A stretch of DNA of 64,000 nt from Enterococcus canintestini (GTDB lineage Bacteria > Bacillota > Bacilli > Lactobacillales > Enterococcaceae), in the NCBI RefSeq assembly GCF_001885735.1, contig NZ_JXKG01000001.1, positions 186,001-250,000 of the forward strand, in the 5' to 3' direction. The position numbers were made by a program, and so were the translations under genes. Shown one piece after another: positions 40,311-50,682 of the stretch; positions within the stretch are counted from its first letter, which is position 1; every line of letters begins with the position of its first letter. The notes beneath the pieces are model-generated. The model worked only from the letters and a program-made list of their open reading frames with translations, ran no database searches and was not told the DNA's origin.

Positions 40311-42509
40311 TTGATTATTGAGCCGTTAAGAAAATTACGCGAACGTTTAGGACGTTTTTATGTCCCGCTTATTTTAGTCATTTTTTTTGTTAGCTGTTTT
40401 GGTATTTTATTTACAAGTGTTAAACAAAAAAGTGTCGACTATCATGAAGGCCAAGTAGCAAGTGAAAGTATCCGGGCGAATAAGACCGTTGAGAACAAAG
40501 CAGCTACCGATCAAAAACGTCAATTAGCAGCAGAAGCGGTTGTACCTGAATATACGTATCAAGAAGATATTGCTGAAACGCAGCATAGTCGAGTTGAAAC
40601 GATTTTTACGATGATTTCTGATGTGAAAAAAAGTGTCGATGAAGATCATGAAAAACGTCAACAAGAAGCAAAAGACAAAGAAATTCCAGCTATTACAACT
40701 GATGATTATATTGCTGCCTTAAAAAAATCATTTGAAAAAGTGAATGATGAAGATGTCCAGTTCTATCAAGAAATTCCTAATTCTTTTTACGAAGCCGCTT
40801 TTACATTGAATAGTGCCGCATTAAATACTGTAAAAGACAATAGCTTAAATATTTTAGCTGAACAAATGAAAAACCAAGTGCGGGAATCAAATCTTGCGAC
40901 TTTTAAGGAAAGTGCTGAAAATCAGGTGAATAGTCTTGCTATTCCAGCTATCTCAAAAGAAGCGATGATTGACTTATTAAATACTGCCATTGTAGTAAAT
41001 GATTTTCCCAATGATAAAAAAACGGAAGAACTAAAAGAGCAGGCTCGGGCTAGTGTAGCACCTGTTATGATATTTCAAGGGGAAGTAATCGTCCGCGAGG
41101 GTTCACAAATTGATGCTAGTGCCATTGAAAAGTTAAAGTTATTAGGTTTAACGAGTCAAAATACTTCTTTTTTCCCAATCGGTGCGATGATTTCTGGCAT
41201 TTTAGTTCAAATTTTGGTCTTACTTTATTTTGCTCACCAGTATCAAGAGAAAAGTAAACGTCAAGAATTTTTAACCTTTTATACGCTAGCGATGATTGGT
41301 AGTATTGCGTTAATGAAATTTTTTCAAGTTTTTCAAACGGAATTACTGCCTTACATTCCGTTATTTTTCCCCGCTGCTTTTGTCCCGCTGGTGTTAAATA
41401 TTTTTGTGAATCGCAGAGCTGGAATTATCGCAGCTATGTTCCAAGTGGTATTTGCTGTTTTTTGTTATTATGATGCTTTAGGAACAAACTCGTTGACAAT
41501 TATTTTAATTACGTATTTATTCTCAGGGTTAATGGGAACTATTGTTAGAAGAGAACGTATCTCTAAACAAGGATTTACGGCGGTCATGTGGATTATCGTT
41601 TTCCCTTTTTTACTTAATTTAGTTTTAGTAGTTTTTCAAGGGTTGACGGTTACAGATAGTCGAACTTGGACAACCATTGTTTGTGGTTTAGCCGGAACAG
41701 TTTTATCTTTTTTACTTACCATGGGATTACACCAATATATAGAACTGCTAATCACGGATAATAGTGTGATTGTTTTGAATGAACTTAGTAATCCAAATCA
41801 TCCACTATTGAAAAAACTATTAGAAGAAGCGCCGGGAACTTATCACCATAGTATGATGGTAGCGAACTTATCTGCTAATGCAGTAGCTTTAATTGGGGGA
41901 CATTCCCTTTTAACTCGTGTTGCTTGTTATTATCATGATATCGGCAAATTGAAACACGCAAACTTCTTTGTTGAAAATTTACCAGCAGGGGCAGAAAACC
42001 CTCATAATTTCTTATTACCAGAAGATAGTAAACAAATTATTTTTGGTCATGTCACCGACGGGGCAAAAATTTTAGAAGAATACAAAATGCCCAAACTAGT
42101 GATTGATATTTGTTATCAACACCACGGTACTACCTTAATGAAATACTTTTATGCCAAAGCCAAAGAACGTAATCCTGAAATAACAGAGGCAGAATTTCGT
42201 TATCCCGGACCAAGACCTCAAACAAAAGAAGCAGGGGTAGTGAATATTGCCGATAGTTGTGAAGCGGCAGTGCGGGCAATGGATCACCCTACTAATGAAA
42301 AGATTCGTCAATTTGTTCATAATTTAATTGTTGATCGTATTTTAGACGGACAATTAGACGATAGTGGATTGACCTTAAAAGAAATTCGGATTATTGAAGA
42401 CTCATTGGTAAATGGCTTATGCAGTACGTTTCATTCGCGGATTAAATATCCTAAAATGAAGTCTGAAGCCGAGAAAATGAAAGAAGAACAAGAAAGAAGC
42501 GATAAATAA
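40311..42509 (+). CDS. pgpH: Cyclic-di-AMP phosphodiesterase PgpH (7TMR-HD)
   Basis: 732 aa. An N-terminal helix and a large extracellular 7TMR-HDED domain (about 45-290) precede seven helices (about 290-480) and a cytoplasmic HD domain (about 500-720) with YHHSMM, CYYHDIGKL, FGHVTDG and HHGT metal motifs. PgpH degrades c-di-AMP. The start is TTG 40311 after AGGGGGA. It is the second gene of the phoH cluster, and its stop overlaps ybeY (TAATG). Confidence 0.94.
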   Translation: MIIEPLRKLRERLGRFYVPLILVIFFVSCFGILFTSVKQKSVDYHEGQVASESIRANKTVENKAATDQKRQLAAEAVVPEYTYQEDIAETQHSRVETIFTMISDVKKSVDEDHEKRQQEAKDKEIPAITTDDYIAALKKSFEKVNDEDVQFYQEIPNSFYEAAFTLNSAALNTVKDNSLNILAEQMKNQVRESNLATFKESAENQVNSLAIPAISKEAMIDLLNTAIVVNDFPNDKKTEELKEQARASVAPVMIFQGEVIVREGSQIDASAIEKLKLLGLTSQNTSFFPIGAMISGILVQILVLLYFAHQYQEKSKRQEFLTFYTLAMIGSIALMKFFQVFQTELLPYIPLFFPAAFVPLVLNIFVNRRAGIIAAMFQVVFAVFCYYDALGTNSLTIILITYLFSGLMGTIVRRERISKQGFTAVMWIIVFPFLLNLVLVVFQGLTVTDSRTWTTIVCGLAGTVLSFLLTMGLHQYIELLITDNSVIVLNELSNPNHPLLKKLLEEAPGTYHHSMMVANLSANAVALIGGHSLLTRVACYYHDIGKLKHANFFVENLPAGAENPHNFLLPEDSKQIIFGHVTDGAKILEEYKMPKLVIDICYQHHGTTLMKYFYAKAKERNPEITEAEFRYPGPRPQTKEAGVVNIADSCEAAVRAMDHPTNEKIRQFVHNLIVDRILDGQLDDSGLTLKEIRIIEDSLVNGLCSTFHSRIKYPKMKSEAEKMKEEQERSDK

Positions 42510-42985
42510 TGGATATTACCTTTATGGATGAAACTAATTCTTTAGCTCCTGACAAAATACAAGAAGTAGAAGACTTATTACAGTTTGCGGCAGATTATTT
42601 AAAACTACCAAAGGAAACCGAGATGTCGGTAACTTTTATGGATAATGACGCAATTCAAGTAATTAATCGTGATTATCGGGGCAAAGATCGGCCTACTGAT
42701 GTAATCAGCTTTGCGTTAGAAGAAGAAGGTGATGGGGAAATTCCGGTCATCTTCGCCGACGGGGAGAATCCTTTACCCCGTGAATTGGGAGATTTAATGA
42801 TTTCACTGGATAAGACCAAAGAACAAGCCAAAGAATATGGTCATAGTTTTGAGCGGGAATTAGGTTTTCTAGCGCTACATGGTTTTTTGCATATTAATGG
42901 TTATGATCATATGACACCAGAAGATGAAAAAGAAATGTTTGGATTACAAAAGGAAATTTTGGATGCTTATGGACTTAAAAGATAA
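42509..42985 (+). CDS. ybeY: Endoribonuclease YbeY
   Basis: 158 aa zinc endoribonuclease for 16S rRNA 3' processing and ribosome quality control. The metal motif HGFLHINGYDH (H3xH5xH) is near residue 130. The start shares A with the pgpH stop. Its end overlaps the dgkA start. Confidence 0.96.
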   Translation: MDITFMDETNSLAPDKIQEVEDLLQFAADYLKLPKETEMSVTFMDNDAIQVINRDYRGKDRPTDVISFALEEEGDGEIPVIFADGENPLPRELGDLMISLDKTKEQAKEYGHSFERELGFLALHGFLHINGYDHMTPEDEKEMFGLQKEILDAYGLKR

Positions 42986-43361
42986 GAATACACATAAAAA
43001 CAAATATTTCATTACTTCAGTTGAATTTGCCTTAACTGGAATTCAAACGGTTTTTAAAGAAGAACGTAATATGCGTAAACACGTCTTTTTTGGCATATTG
43101 GCACTTTTGGCGGGCTTTATTTTTCAGTTAAGTCGTTTTGAATGGTTATGGCTACTATTAGCTGTCTTTTTAGTCTGGATTGTAGAGATTATTAATACTG
43201 TTTTTGAAAATGTGGTGGATATGTTCACCGATTTTCACTTTCATCCCATCGGTAAAAAAATTAAAGATATGGCAGCAGGAGCGGTGTTATTAACATCATT
43301 TTTTGCTGTAATTATTGGTTTGATTTTATTTGTACCTAAAATTTGGCAACTATTGTTTTAA
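42963..43361 (+). CDS. dgkA: Diacylglycerol/undecaprenol kinase DgkA family
   Basis: Small membrane kinase, 132 aa, three helices. The family signature [20 protein letters not shown] and [13 protein letters not shown] (catalytic/metal Glu) are clear. In Gram-positives it phosphorylates undecaprenol. Start is uncertain: ATG 42963 has AAAGGA 8 nt upstream, and ATG 42969 is also possible. Either overlaps the ybeY end by about 20 nt. Confidence 0.9.
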   Translation: MLMDLKDKNTHKNKYFITSVEFALTGIQTVFKEERNMRKHVFFGILALLAGFIFQLSRFEWLWLLLAVFLVWIVEIINTVFENVVDMFTDFHFHPIGKKIKDMAAGAVLLTSFFAVIIGLILFVPKIWQLLF

Positions 43362-43378
43362 AAGAAATGAGGAAAAAT

Positions 43379-44278
43379 ATGACAGAACATAAATCAGGGT
43401 TTGTCGCCATTGTGGGGCGCCCAAATGTTGGTAAATCAACTTTATTAAACCGGATTGTCGGACAAAAAATTGCGATAATGAGTGATAAAGCCCAAACAAC
43501 CCGCAATAAAATTCAAGGTGTTTATACTACTTCTGAGGCGCAAATTATTTTTATTGATACACCTGGGATTCATAAACCAAAACATCGTTTAGGGGATTTC
43601 ATGGTAGAAACGGCTTATAGTGCATTAAAAGAAGTCGATGCGGTTTTATTTATGATTAGTGCTGATGAAAAGCGGGGTCGTGGTGATGATTTTATCATGG
43701 AACGTTTGAAGACTAGTAAAACACCAGTCTTTTTAGTCATTAATAAAATTGATAAAGTTCATCCTGATGATTTATTGGGGATTATTGAAGATTACACAAG
43801 TCAAATGGATTTTGCAGAAGTTGTCCCAATTTCCGCTACAGAAGGTAATAACTTTGATACATTAATGAAGACCTTAATTGAACAAATGCCCGCCGGTCCA
43901 CAATATTTCCCAGATGATCAAATTACAGATCATCCCGAATATTTTATTGTTTCGGAGTTGGTTAGAGAAAAAGTATTGCTATTGACTAGAGACGAAGTAC
44001 CACATTCAGTGGCGGTTGTAGTCGATAGTATGAAACGAAACGAAAATGATAAAGTTCATATTCAAGCGACAATTATCGTCGAACGGAATAGTCAAAAAGG
44101 CATTATTATCGGTAAAGGTGGCAAGATGTTAAAAGACATTGGCACCAAGGCGCGTCGGGACATTGAACAATTATTAGGGGATAAAGTCTTCTTGGAATTG
44201 TGGGTTAAAGTCCAAAAAGATTGGCGGGATAAAAAAACATATTTACAAGATTATGGTTACCGTCCGGATGATTACTAA
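43379..44278 (+). CDS. era: GTPase Era
   Basis: Ribosome-assembly GTPase binding 16S rRNA 3' end. 299 aa. G1 GRPNVGKS, G3 DTPG and G4 NKID are followed by a C-terminal KH domain ([22 protein letters not shown]). ATG 43379 follows TGAGGA; an in-frame extension at 43343 overlaps dgkA. It sits in the conserved ybeY-dgkA-era-recO block. Confidence 0.97.
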   Translation: MTEHKSGFVAIVGRPNVGKSTLLNRIVGQKIAIMSDKAQTTRNKIQGVYTTSEAQIIFIDTPGIHKPKHRLGDFMVETAYSALKEVDAVLFMISADEKRGRGDDFIMERLKTSKTPVFLVINKIDKVHPDDLLGIIEDYTSQMDFAEVVPISATEGNNFDTLMKTLIEQMPAGPQYFPDDQITDHPEYFIVSELVREKVLLLTRDEVPHSVAVVVDSMKRNENDKVHIQATIIVERNSQKGIIIGKGGKMLKDIGTKARRDIEQLLGDKVFLELWVKVQKDWRDKKTYLQDYGYRPDDY

Positions 44279-44289
44279 GGGGTTTTTCC

Positions 44290-45060
44290 ATGCAGTTAGC
44301 TGAAAGTCGCGGATTGATTTTATTTTCGCGGGATTATAAGGAAAAAGATAAATTAGTAAAAATATTTACCGAATCTGCCGGTAAACAAATGTTTTATGTA
44401 AAAGGTATTCATAAAAAGAACAATCCACTGACTTCTGTTTTGCAAAATTTCACTGAAGCAACTTTTATTATGAATTTAAAAGCAGACGGATTGTCCTTTT
44501 TAAATGGTGCCAAAGACGTCAAACCGCTAACGACGATTCAACAAGATATTTTTTTAGCCGGATATAGTACCTATTTGTTGAATTTGGCAGATGCTGCGAT
44601 TGAAGATAAGGTTTATGATCCGCATTTGTACCAATTTTTATCTTTGTGTCTAAATTTAATCAACGACGGTTATGATGCTGAAATCATTACCAATATTTTT
44701 GAAGTCCAGATTTTACAACGGTTTGGCGTTGCGCCAATCTTTGATCATTGTGTTATTTGTGGTAAAACGACTGGCCGTTTTGATTATTCTTCTAAATATG
44801 GTGGCGTTTTGTGTGAAAATCATTTTTCCTTAGATGAACATCGCTACCATGCAGACCCTAATGCGATGCATTTTATCCGTTTATTTAATCAAGTCGATTT
44901 GACCAAAGTAAAAACGATTAAAGTAAAATCAGTAGTAAAAAAAGAAATTCGGCGCGTAATCGATCAACTTTATGATGAGTATGTGGGAATTCATTTGAAA
45001 AGCAAGAAATTTATTGATGATATGCACAAGTGGCAAGATTTAATGAAACCAGATAATTAA
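44290..45060 (+). CDS. recO: DNA repair protein RecO
   Basis: Recombination mediator that loads RecA with RecF/RecR. 256 aa. N-terminal OB fold, helical core and a zinc-finger-like CVICGKTTG..GGVLCENH near residues 150-180. A start 12 nt after era completes the block. No strong terminator follows; 45061-45302 contains only AT-rich sequence and a small ACTAA/TTAGT palindrome. Confidence 0.94.
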   Translation: MQLAESRGLILFSRDYKEKDKLVKIFTESAGKQMFYVKGIHKKNNPLTSVLQNFTEATFIMNLKADGLSFLNGAKDVKPLTTIQQDIFLAGYSTYLLNLADAAIEDKVYDPHLYQFLSLCLNLINDGYDAEIITNIFEVQILQRFGVAPIFDHCVICGKTTGRFDYSSKYGGVLCENHFSLDEHRYHADPNAMHFIRLFNQVDLTKVKTIKVKSVVKKEIRRVIDQLYDEYVGIHLKSKKFIDDMHKWQDLMKPDN

Positions 45061-45302
45061 AACACTACTAAAAAATTAGTAAATATCCGAATAATATTGT
45101 AACTTCTCAAAAAATTTGCTTTTAAACAAAGTAAAGGTGAGATTGGACAATAGAATTGGGATATTTTTTTACATTTTCACGAACAATAGATGTGATTTTT
45201 AAAATAATTAGTCGTATATTGGAGATTTTTTTAGAAAAATAAAGTAAAATAAAGATGATTAAATTGATTATTACTAACCATGCAACCAAAGGGGAGAAAG
45301 AC

Positions 45303-46964
45303 TTGACGTTATCAGATATTGAAATTGCACAACAAGTAGAAATGGAAAATATTACGAAAATTGCCGAAAAATTAGGGATACCTGCTACTGATTTAGAACT
45401 ATATGGTAATTATAAAGCTAAGATTAAACCCAGTACTGAAAAAAAACAAAATGGGAAATTAATTTTAGTGACTGCAATTAGTCCTACTCCAGCCGGTGAA
45501 GGGAAAACTACCACTGCTGTCGGATTAGCTGACGCATTAGGACAAATTGGTAAAAAAGCAGCGATTGCCCTAAGAGAGCCTTCATTAGGACCTGTCTTTG
45601 GAATCAAAGGCGGAGCTGCTGGGGGCGGTTATGCGCAAGTAGTACCAATGGAAGATATTAATTTACATTTTACAGGTGATTTTCATGCAATTAGTGCCGC
45701 CAATAATTTACTAGCCGCAATGTTGGATAATCATATTCATCAAGGCAATGCTTTAGGAATAGATAGTCGCCAAATTACTTGGAAGCGCGTCGTGGATATG
45801 AATGATCGTCAATTGCGTCACATTGTGGATGGTCTCCAAGGCCGTTTAAATGGCGTACCCCGCGAAGATAGTTTTGAAATTACTGTCGCTTCAGAAATTA
45901 TGGCGATATTATGTTTAGCGGCAGATTTAGCCGATTTAAAAAATCGTTTAGAAAAAATTATTGTTGCTTATTCCTTTACTGGTGAGCCGATTACTTGTGG
46001 TGATCTAAAAGCAGCCGGTGCAATGACAGCATTATTAAAAGATGCGATCAAACCAAATCTAGTTCAAACTTTAGAGCAAACACCTGCTTTTATTCACGGT
46101 GGGCCATTTGCTAATATCGCTCATGGCTGTAATAGTGTTCAGGCGACAAAAATGGCATTACAATACGCTGATTATGCAGTGACAGAAGCTGGCTTTGGGG
46201 CGGATTTAGGTGCTGAAAAATTCGTGGATATTAAATGTCGTCTAGCGGATTTAAAGCCAGACGCAGCCGTATTAGTGGCCACGATTCGGGCACTAAAAAT
46301 GCATGGTGGTGTAGCCAAAAATGAGTTGGCAACAGAAAATGTTGCAGCGGTTATTGCGGGTTTACCCAATTTGGAGCGTCATTTACACAATTTAAAAGAT
46401 AATTTTGGTTTACCTGTGGTGGTATGTATTAACCAATTTCCCGGTGATACTAAAGAAGAATTGGCGGCAGTTAAAGAAGCTTGTCAAAAACGTGGTGTTA
46501 CAGTTGTACTTTCAAATGTTTGGAGTAAAGGTGGCGCAGGCGGGATTGAGCTAGCTGAAAAAGTAGTGGCATTAGCAGAAACAAAAAGTAAGCTAGCATT
46601 TGCCTATGAGGCCGATCTTTCATTGGTAGCAAAAATTGAAACAATCGCTAAAAAAATATACGGTGCTAGTGGAGTAGAATTTACGCCAGTAGCCAAACGT
46701 GAATTAGCGAAATTAACCGAACTTGGTTTTAGTAACTATCCGATTTGTATGGCTAAAACGCAATATTCTTTTAGTGATAATCCAAATCTTTTAGGAGCAC
46801 CAACGGATTTTACAATCACGATTCGTTCTGTCAAAGTATCAGCAGGAGCGGGCTTTATTGTCGCACTGACAGGAAATATTATGACAATGCCAGGCTTGCC
46901 GAAAAAACCGGCGGCAGAAAACATTGATGTCGATGCTGAAGGGAACATTACCGGTTTATTTTAA
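45303..46964 (+). CDS. fhs: Formate-tetrahydrofolate ligase
   Basis: Makes 10-formyl-THF from formate, ATP and THF for purines and formyl-Met. 553 aa. The P-loop-like [37 protein letters not shown] and the C-terminal [20 protein letters not shown] are family hallmarks. Start TTG 45303 is chosen: AGGGGAG lies just upstream and the N-terminus (SDIEIAQQ) matches the family. The in-frame ATG 45255 would add 16 atypical residues. Confidence 0.94.
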   Translation: MTLSDIEIAQQVEMENITKIAEKLGIPATDLELYGNYKAKIKPSTEKKQNGKLILVTAISPTPAGEGKTTTAVGLADALGQIGKKAAIALREPSLGPVFGIKGGAAGGGYAQVVPMEDINLHFTGDFHAISAANNLLAAMLDNHIHQGNALGIDSRQITWKRVVDMNDRQLRHIVDGLQGRLNGVPREDSFEITVASEIMAILCLAADLADLKNRLEKIIVAYSFTGEPITCGDLKAAGAMTALLKDAIKPNLVQTLEQTPAFIHGGPFANIAHGCNSVQATKMALQYADYAVTEAGFGADLGAEKFVDIKCRLADLKPDAAVLVATIRALKMHGGVAKNELATENVAAVIAGLPNLERHLHNLKDNFGLPVVVCINQFPGDTKEELAAVKEACQKRGVTVVLSNVWSKGGAGGIELAEKVVALAETKSKLAFAYEADLSLVAKIETIAKKIYGASGVEFTPVAKRELAKLTELGFSNYPICMAKTQYSFSDNPNLLGAPTDFTITIRSVKVSAGAGFIVALTGNIMTMPGLPKKPAAENIDVDAEGNITGLF

Positions 46965-46973
46965 TTTTTTTAA

Positions 46974-47003
46974 TTGACAAATGTCAGGTTAAACAGCTAT
47001 GAT
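46974..47003 (+). promoter_or_regulatory. Promoter of the glycine T-box operon
   Basis: TTGACA (46974-46979), an 18-bp spacer and TATGAT (46998-47003), just before the T-box leader. Confidence 0.75.
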
Positions 47004-47009
47004 AAACAA

Positions 47010-47210
47010 AGGTTAATACGTTGAACAAGACGAAAAATAAGAAACTGAAAAGCGACTGTGGGAAAGTGGAAGCCACAGACAGTAACTTATTTGGGGGCAA
47101 CTTGGGAGTATTCAGTTAAATATTTTAAAGCTGCCGAGCAATCGGAAGCAGGGTGGAACCGCGAAGTATTCGTCCCTGCATAGATGAAAATCTATGCAGG
47201 GCTTTTTTAT
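47010..47210 (+). promoter_or_regulatory. T-box riboswitch (tRNA-Gly) upstream of glyQS
   Basis: The conserved T-box sequence AGGGTGGAACCGCG is at about 47150-47163. CCCTGCATAGAT (47174-47185) and ATCTATGCAGGG (47190-47201) form the terminator with T6 after it; CGTCCCTGC (47171-47179) is the alternative antiterminator arm. Stem I pairing includes AATAC/GTATT and CAAG/CTTG, with GGC (47096-47098) as likely glycine specifier. Uncharged tRNA-Gly would stabilise the antiterminator and allow read-through into the unknown ORF and glyQS. Confidence 0.92.
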
Positions 47211-47255
47211 TTTCTATTTTAAAATCTGTTAACAATTCTTTTAAGGAGGATAAAG

Positions 47256-47495
47256 ATGCAATTTGATATGGAAATTAATGCCAGTGAGTTTAAAGAAAAA
47301 AAATTGAAGATTTTAGCTAACGTACCATTAAATGTGATTGTAAAAAATGATAGTGGGCAATTGGTGGAAGAGTTTAGAACTGAACCAAGTCAAATGCTTT
47401 ATGACTTAGCTTTTTTGACTGATGATATGGTAGTAGAGGTGCATTTAATACCGGGAAATCCAGTTGAGTTTTATCCAGTTGTAAACGCATTGTAA
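47256..47495 (+). CDS. Unknown 79-aa protein in the glycine T-box operon
   Basis: 79 aa, acidic, no membrane segment or signal. It begins MQFDMEINASEFKEKK and includes LANVPLNVIVKNDSGQLVEEF, which reads as a beta-rich small fold. I do not recognise the family. AAGGAGG lies 7-8 nt before ATG, so it is clearly translated. It lies between the T-box terminator and glyQ with a 64-nt gap, so its expression should follow glycine tRNA charging. Confidence 0.75.
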   Translation: MQFDMEINASEFKEKKLKILANVPLNVIVKNDSGQLVEEFRTEPSQMLYDLAFLTDDMVVEVHLIPGNPVEFYPVVNAL

Positions 47496-47559
47496 TCGCA
47501 TCTAAATCTAAAGCATAAAGCAGTAGAAGCAATAAGTGTGAAAAGTAGGAGGAAATAAA

Positions 47560-48474
47560 ATGAGTAAAAAAATGACTGTGCAAAATATTATTTTGACGCT
47601 ACAACAATTTTGGTCTGGTAATGGCTGTATGTTAATGCAAGCCTATGATACTGAAAAAGGTGCTGGTACCATGAGTCCGTATACTTTTTTACGTGCGATT
47701 GGACCTGAACCTTGGAATGCGGCTTATGTTGAACCTTCTCGTCGTCCTGCTGATGGACGTTACGGGGAAAATCCGAACCGTTTATACCAACACCATCAAT
47801 TTCAAGTGGTAATGAAGCCATCACCAGAAAACATTCAAGAACTTTATTTGGAAAGTTTGAAATTATTAGGTATTGATCCTTTAGAACACGATATCCGCTT
47901 TGTAGAAGATAACTGGGAGAATCCTTCAATGGGGTGTGCCGGTCTTGGTTGGGAAGTTTGGTTAGACGGTATGGAAATTACACAATTTACCTATTTCCAA
48001 CAAGTCGGCGGCTTACCTTGTAAACCTGTTACTTCAGAAATTACTTATGGTTTGGAACGTTTAGCTTCTTATATTCAAGAAGTTGAAAGTGTTTATGATT
48101 TAGAGTGGGCAGATGGCGTCAAATATGGTGAAATCTTCCGTCAACCAGAATATGAACATTCCAAATATTCTTTTGAAGTTAGTGATCAAGAACTATTATT
48201 AGGAAATTTTGATCGCTTTGAAAAAGAAGCCAAACGCTGTATCGATCAAGATTTAGTTCATCCAGCTTATGATTATATTTTGAAATGTAGCCATACCTTT
48301 AATTTATTAGATGCAAGAGGCGCTGTTTCTGTTACTGAAAGAGCTGGATATTTAGCCCGCATTCGGAATATGGCTAAAGCCGTTGCTAAGATTTTCGTGG
48401 CTGAACGGGCGAAGTTGGGCTATCCACTGCTAGCTCCTGAAGAAGCGGCAAAATTATTGAAGGAGGAAAACTAA
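47560..48474 (+). CDS. glyQ: Glycyl-tRNA synthetase alpha subunit
   Basis: Catalytic class II subunit, 304 aa. Motifs: [26 protein letters not shown] near the start, [32 protein letters not shown], and the C-terminal [26 protein letters not shown] precedes the ATG. It works as a heterotetramer with GlyS and is induced through the T-box. Confidence 0.97.
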   Translation: MSKKMTVQNIILTLQQFWSGNGCMLMQAYDTEKGAGTMSPYTFLRAIGPEPWNAAYVEPSRRPADGRYGENPNRLYQHHQFQVVMKPSPENIQELYLESLKLLGIDPLEHDIRFVEDNWENPSMGCAGLGWEVWLDGMEITQFTYFQQVGGLPCKPVTSEITYGLERLASYIQEVESVYDLEWADGVKYGEIFRQPEYEHSKYSFEVSDQELLLGNFDRFEKEAKRCIDQDLVHPAYDYILKCSHTFNLLDARGAVSVTERAGYLARIRNMAKAVAKIFVAERAKLGYPLLAPEEAAKLLKEEN

Positions 48475-48475
48475 G

Positions 48476-50554
48476 ATGGCAAAAGATTTATTATTGGAGA
48501 TTGGTTTAGAAGAGATGCCTGCTCATGTAGTAACAAAGAGTATGCAACAATTAGAGCAAAAAGTTAGTGAATTTTTAGCGACCGAAAAATTAGCTTTTTC
48601 TTCCATTAAGTCTTTCAGTACGCCGCGGCGCTTGGCTGTGCTGGTTAGTGAAGTAGCTGAAAAACAAGTCGATACCGAAGAAGAAGTAAAAGGCCCGGCT
48701 AAAAAAATTGCTTTGGATAGTGAAGGCAATTGGTCAAAAGCGGCAGAAGGTTTTGTAAGAGGGCAAGGTGTAACAACAGATGCGATCACTTTTAGAGAGT
48801 TAAAAGGGGTAGAATATGTTTATGTTACTAAATATGCTAAAGGAAAACCTGCAATAAAAGTATTATCTGGTTTAAAAGATGTGATTACTAGTCTCACTTT
48901 TCCAGTTACGATGCATTGGAATAAATATGATTTTGAATATATTCGACCAATTCACTGGGTTGTCGCTTTATTAGGCGAAGAAGTTGTTCCATTTTCAATT
49001 TTAGATGTTAAAACTGGTAATACTACTAGAGGACATCGTTTCTTAGGTGATGATGCAGTCTTGGAAAATGCTCAAGAATATGAAGCAAAGTTACAAGAAC
49101 AATTTGTCATTGCTGATCCATTAAAACGAAAAGAAATGATTGTCGCCCAAATTGATGAATTAACTACTAAAAATGATTGGCAAGTTGAACTTGATGAAGA
49201 TCTTCTAGAAGAAGTCAATAATTTAGTGGAGTATCCAACTGCTTTTGTAGGTGATTTTGAAGAACGCTTTTTGTCAGTACCAGAAGAAGTTTTAGTTACT
49301 TCTATGAAAGAACATCAACGTTATTTTGATGTTCGCAATAGTGCTGGTTTGTTGTTGCCTCATTTTATTTCTGCTCGTAATGGAAATGCAGTTAAACTAG
49401 ACAATGTAGTAAAAGGAAATGAAAAAGTTTTAACTGCTCGTTTAGAAGATGCCGAATTTTTCTACAAAGAAGATCAAAAATTAACAATCGATGCTTGTGT
49501 GGAAAAACTAAAACAAGTTACTTTCCATGAAAAAATCGGTAGCATTTATGAAAAAATGCAGCGGGTTGCTGAAATCGCGCAAATTGTTGGAGAGACAGTT
49601 GGCTTAACAAGCGAACAATTGGAGGATTTAGCCCGCGCAGCAGAAATTTATAAATTTGATTTGGTCACCAACATGGTGGGAGAATTCCCTGAATTACAAG
49701 GTATCATGGGAGAAAAATATGCCTTATTACAAGGTGAAAAACCAAGCGTTGCCCAAGCTATACGTGAACATTATTTACCAATTTCTAGTGAAGGTGAACT
49801 ACCCAAATCAGATATTGGCGCTGTTTTAGCAATCGCAGATAAGTTAGATAGCTTACTTTCTTTCTTTGCTGTCGGAATGATTCCAAGTGGCTCAAATGAT
49901 CCTTACGCATTGCGCCGGCAAACTTATGGGATTGTAAGAATTATTGAAAACAGACATTGGGCCTTCCCATTAGTGGAGTTGCAAGCAAAAATTAGCGAAG
50001 TCATCAGCCAAGATGAAAAACGTTATGGTCTTAAATTAAATAGCGGTCAAACCGAAGTAGTTAATTTTGTAAAAGCACGTTTAAAACAGTTCTTAACGAC
50101 GAAAAATCTCCGTCACGATGTAATTGATGCTGTTATTAATGCCGAACAAACCAACTTAAGTGCCCTCTTTTCTGCGGCTCAAATTTTACGTCAGCATTTA
50201 AACGATCCAGATTTTAAACCATCGATGGAAGCTTTAACGCGGGTTATTAATTTAGCTAAAAAAGCTGAGGTAGAAGATGCAAATGTTAAGCCAGAACTGT
50301 TTGATAACGACGCTGAAAAAGCGCTCTTTGATGCAGTGACGGATTTAGAAAATCGATTTGCTCGCCAAACAATGGCAGAAAATTACGAGGGTCTGACAGC
50401 TTTACGGCCGCTAATTGAAAACTACTTTGATCAAACAATGGTCATGGTAGAAGATGAAAAAGTGCGCCGTAATCGTTTGACGCAATTAAATAAAATCGCC
50501 AAAATGGCATTGGCATTGGCCAGCTTAGATGCGTTAATCACGAAGAATAATTAG
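48476..50554 (+). CDS. glyS: Glycyl-tRNA synthetase beta subunit
   Basis: 692 aa. It begins [16 protein letters not shown], the family start, with [10 protein letters not shown] soon after and an HD-like central part and a C-terminal anticodon-binding/DALR-like helical region. It lies 1 nt after glyQ and its Shine-Dalgarno AAGGAGG is inside the glyQ end. It recognises tRNA-Gly. Confidence 0.97.
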   Translation: MAKDLLLEIGLEEMPAHVVTKSMQQLEQKVSEFLATEKLAFSSIKSFSTPRRLAVLVSEVAEKQVDTEEEVKGPAKKIALDSEGNWSKAAEGFVRGQGVTTDAITFRELKGVEYVYVTKYAKGKPAIKVLSGLKDVITSLTFPVTMHWNKYDFEYIRPIHWVVALLGEEVVPFSILDVKTGNTTRGHRFLGDDAVLENAQEYEAKLQEQFVIADPLKRKEMIVAQIDELTTKNDWQVELDEDLLEEVNNLVEYPTAFVGDFEERFLSVPEEVLVTSMKEHQRYFDVRNSAGLLLPHFISARNGNAVKLDNVVKGNEKVLTARLEDAEFFYKEDQKLTIDACVEKLKQVTFHEKIGSIYEKMQRVAEIAQIVGETVGLTSEQLEDLARAAEIYKFDLVTNMVGEFPELQGIMGEKYALLQGEKPSVAQAIREHYLPISSEGELPKSDIGAVLAIADKLDSLLSFFAVGMIPSGSNDPYALRRQTYGIVRIIENRHWAFPLVELQAKISEVISQDEKRYGLKLNSGQTEVVNFVKARLKQFLTTKNLRHDVIDAVINAEQTNLSALFSAAQILRQHLNDPDFKPSMEALTRVINLAKKAEVEDANVKPELFDNDAEKALFDAVTDLENRFARQTMAENYEGLTALRPLIENYFDQTMVMVEDEKVRRNRLTQLNKIAKMALALASLDALITKNN

Positions 50555-50578
50555 AAATGTAATAATATAATCCGAAGT

Positions 50579-50625
50579 AATCTCTAAAAGTTGGCCTATG
50601 GGCTGATTTTTAGAGATTGTTTTTT
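50579..50625 (+). terminator. Terminator after glyS
   Basis: AATCTCTAAAA (50579-50589) pairs with TTTTAGAGATT (50608-50618), with an inner GGCC/GGGC pairing and T6 after. Confidence 0.85.
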
Positions 50626-50637
50626 ATGTACAAAATA

Positions 50638-50672
50638 AAAAGACTGTAACAATTTTTATGTCACAGTCTTTT
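50638..50672. terminator. Terminator for yidC, GTGACA-type repeat (divergent copy)
   Basis: AAAAGACTGTAACA pairs with TGTCACAGTCTTTT with one mismatch. It resembles the repeat-terminator family. T runs exist on both strands. Confidence 0.7.
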
Positions 50673-50682
50673 AGATAGCAGC

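Noticed and set aside
45135-45200. Short GTG ORF between recO and fhs
   Set aside because: About 21 codons, overlaps AT-rich non-coding sequence and its Shine-Dalgarno-like run is chance; no conserved feature.
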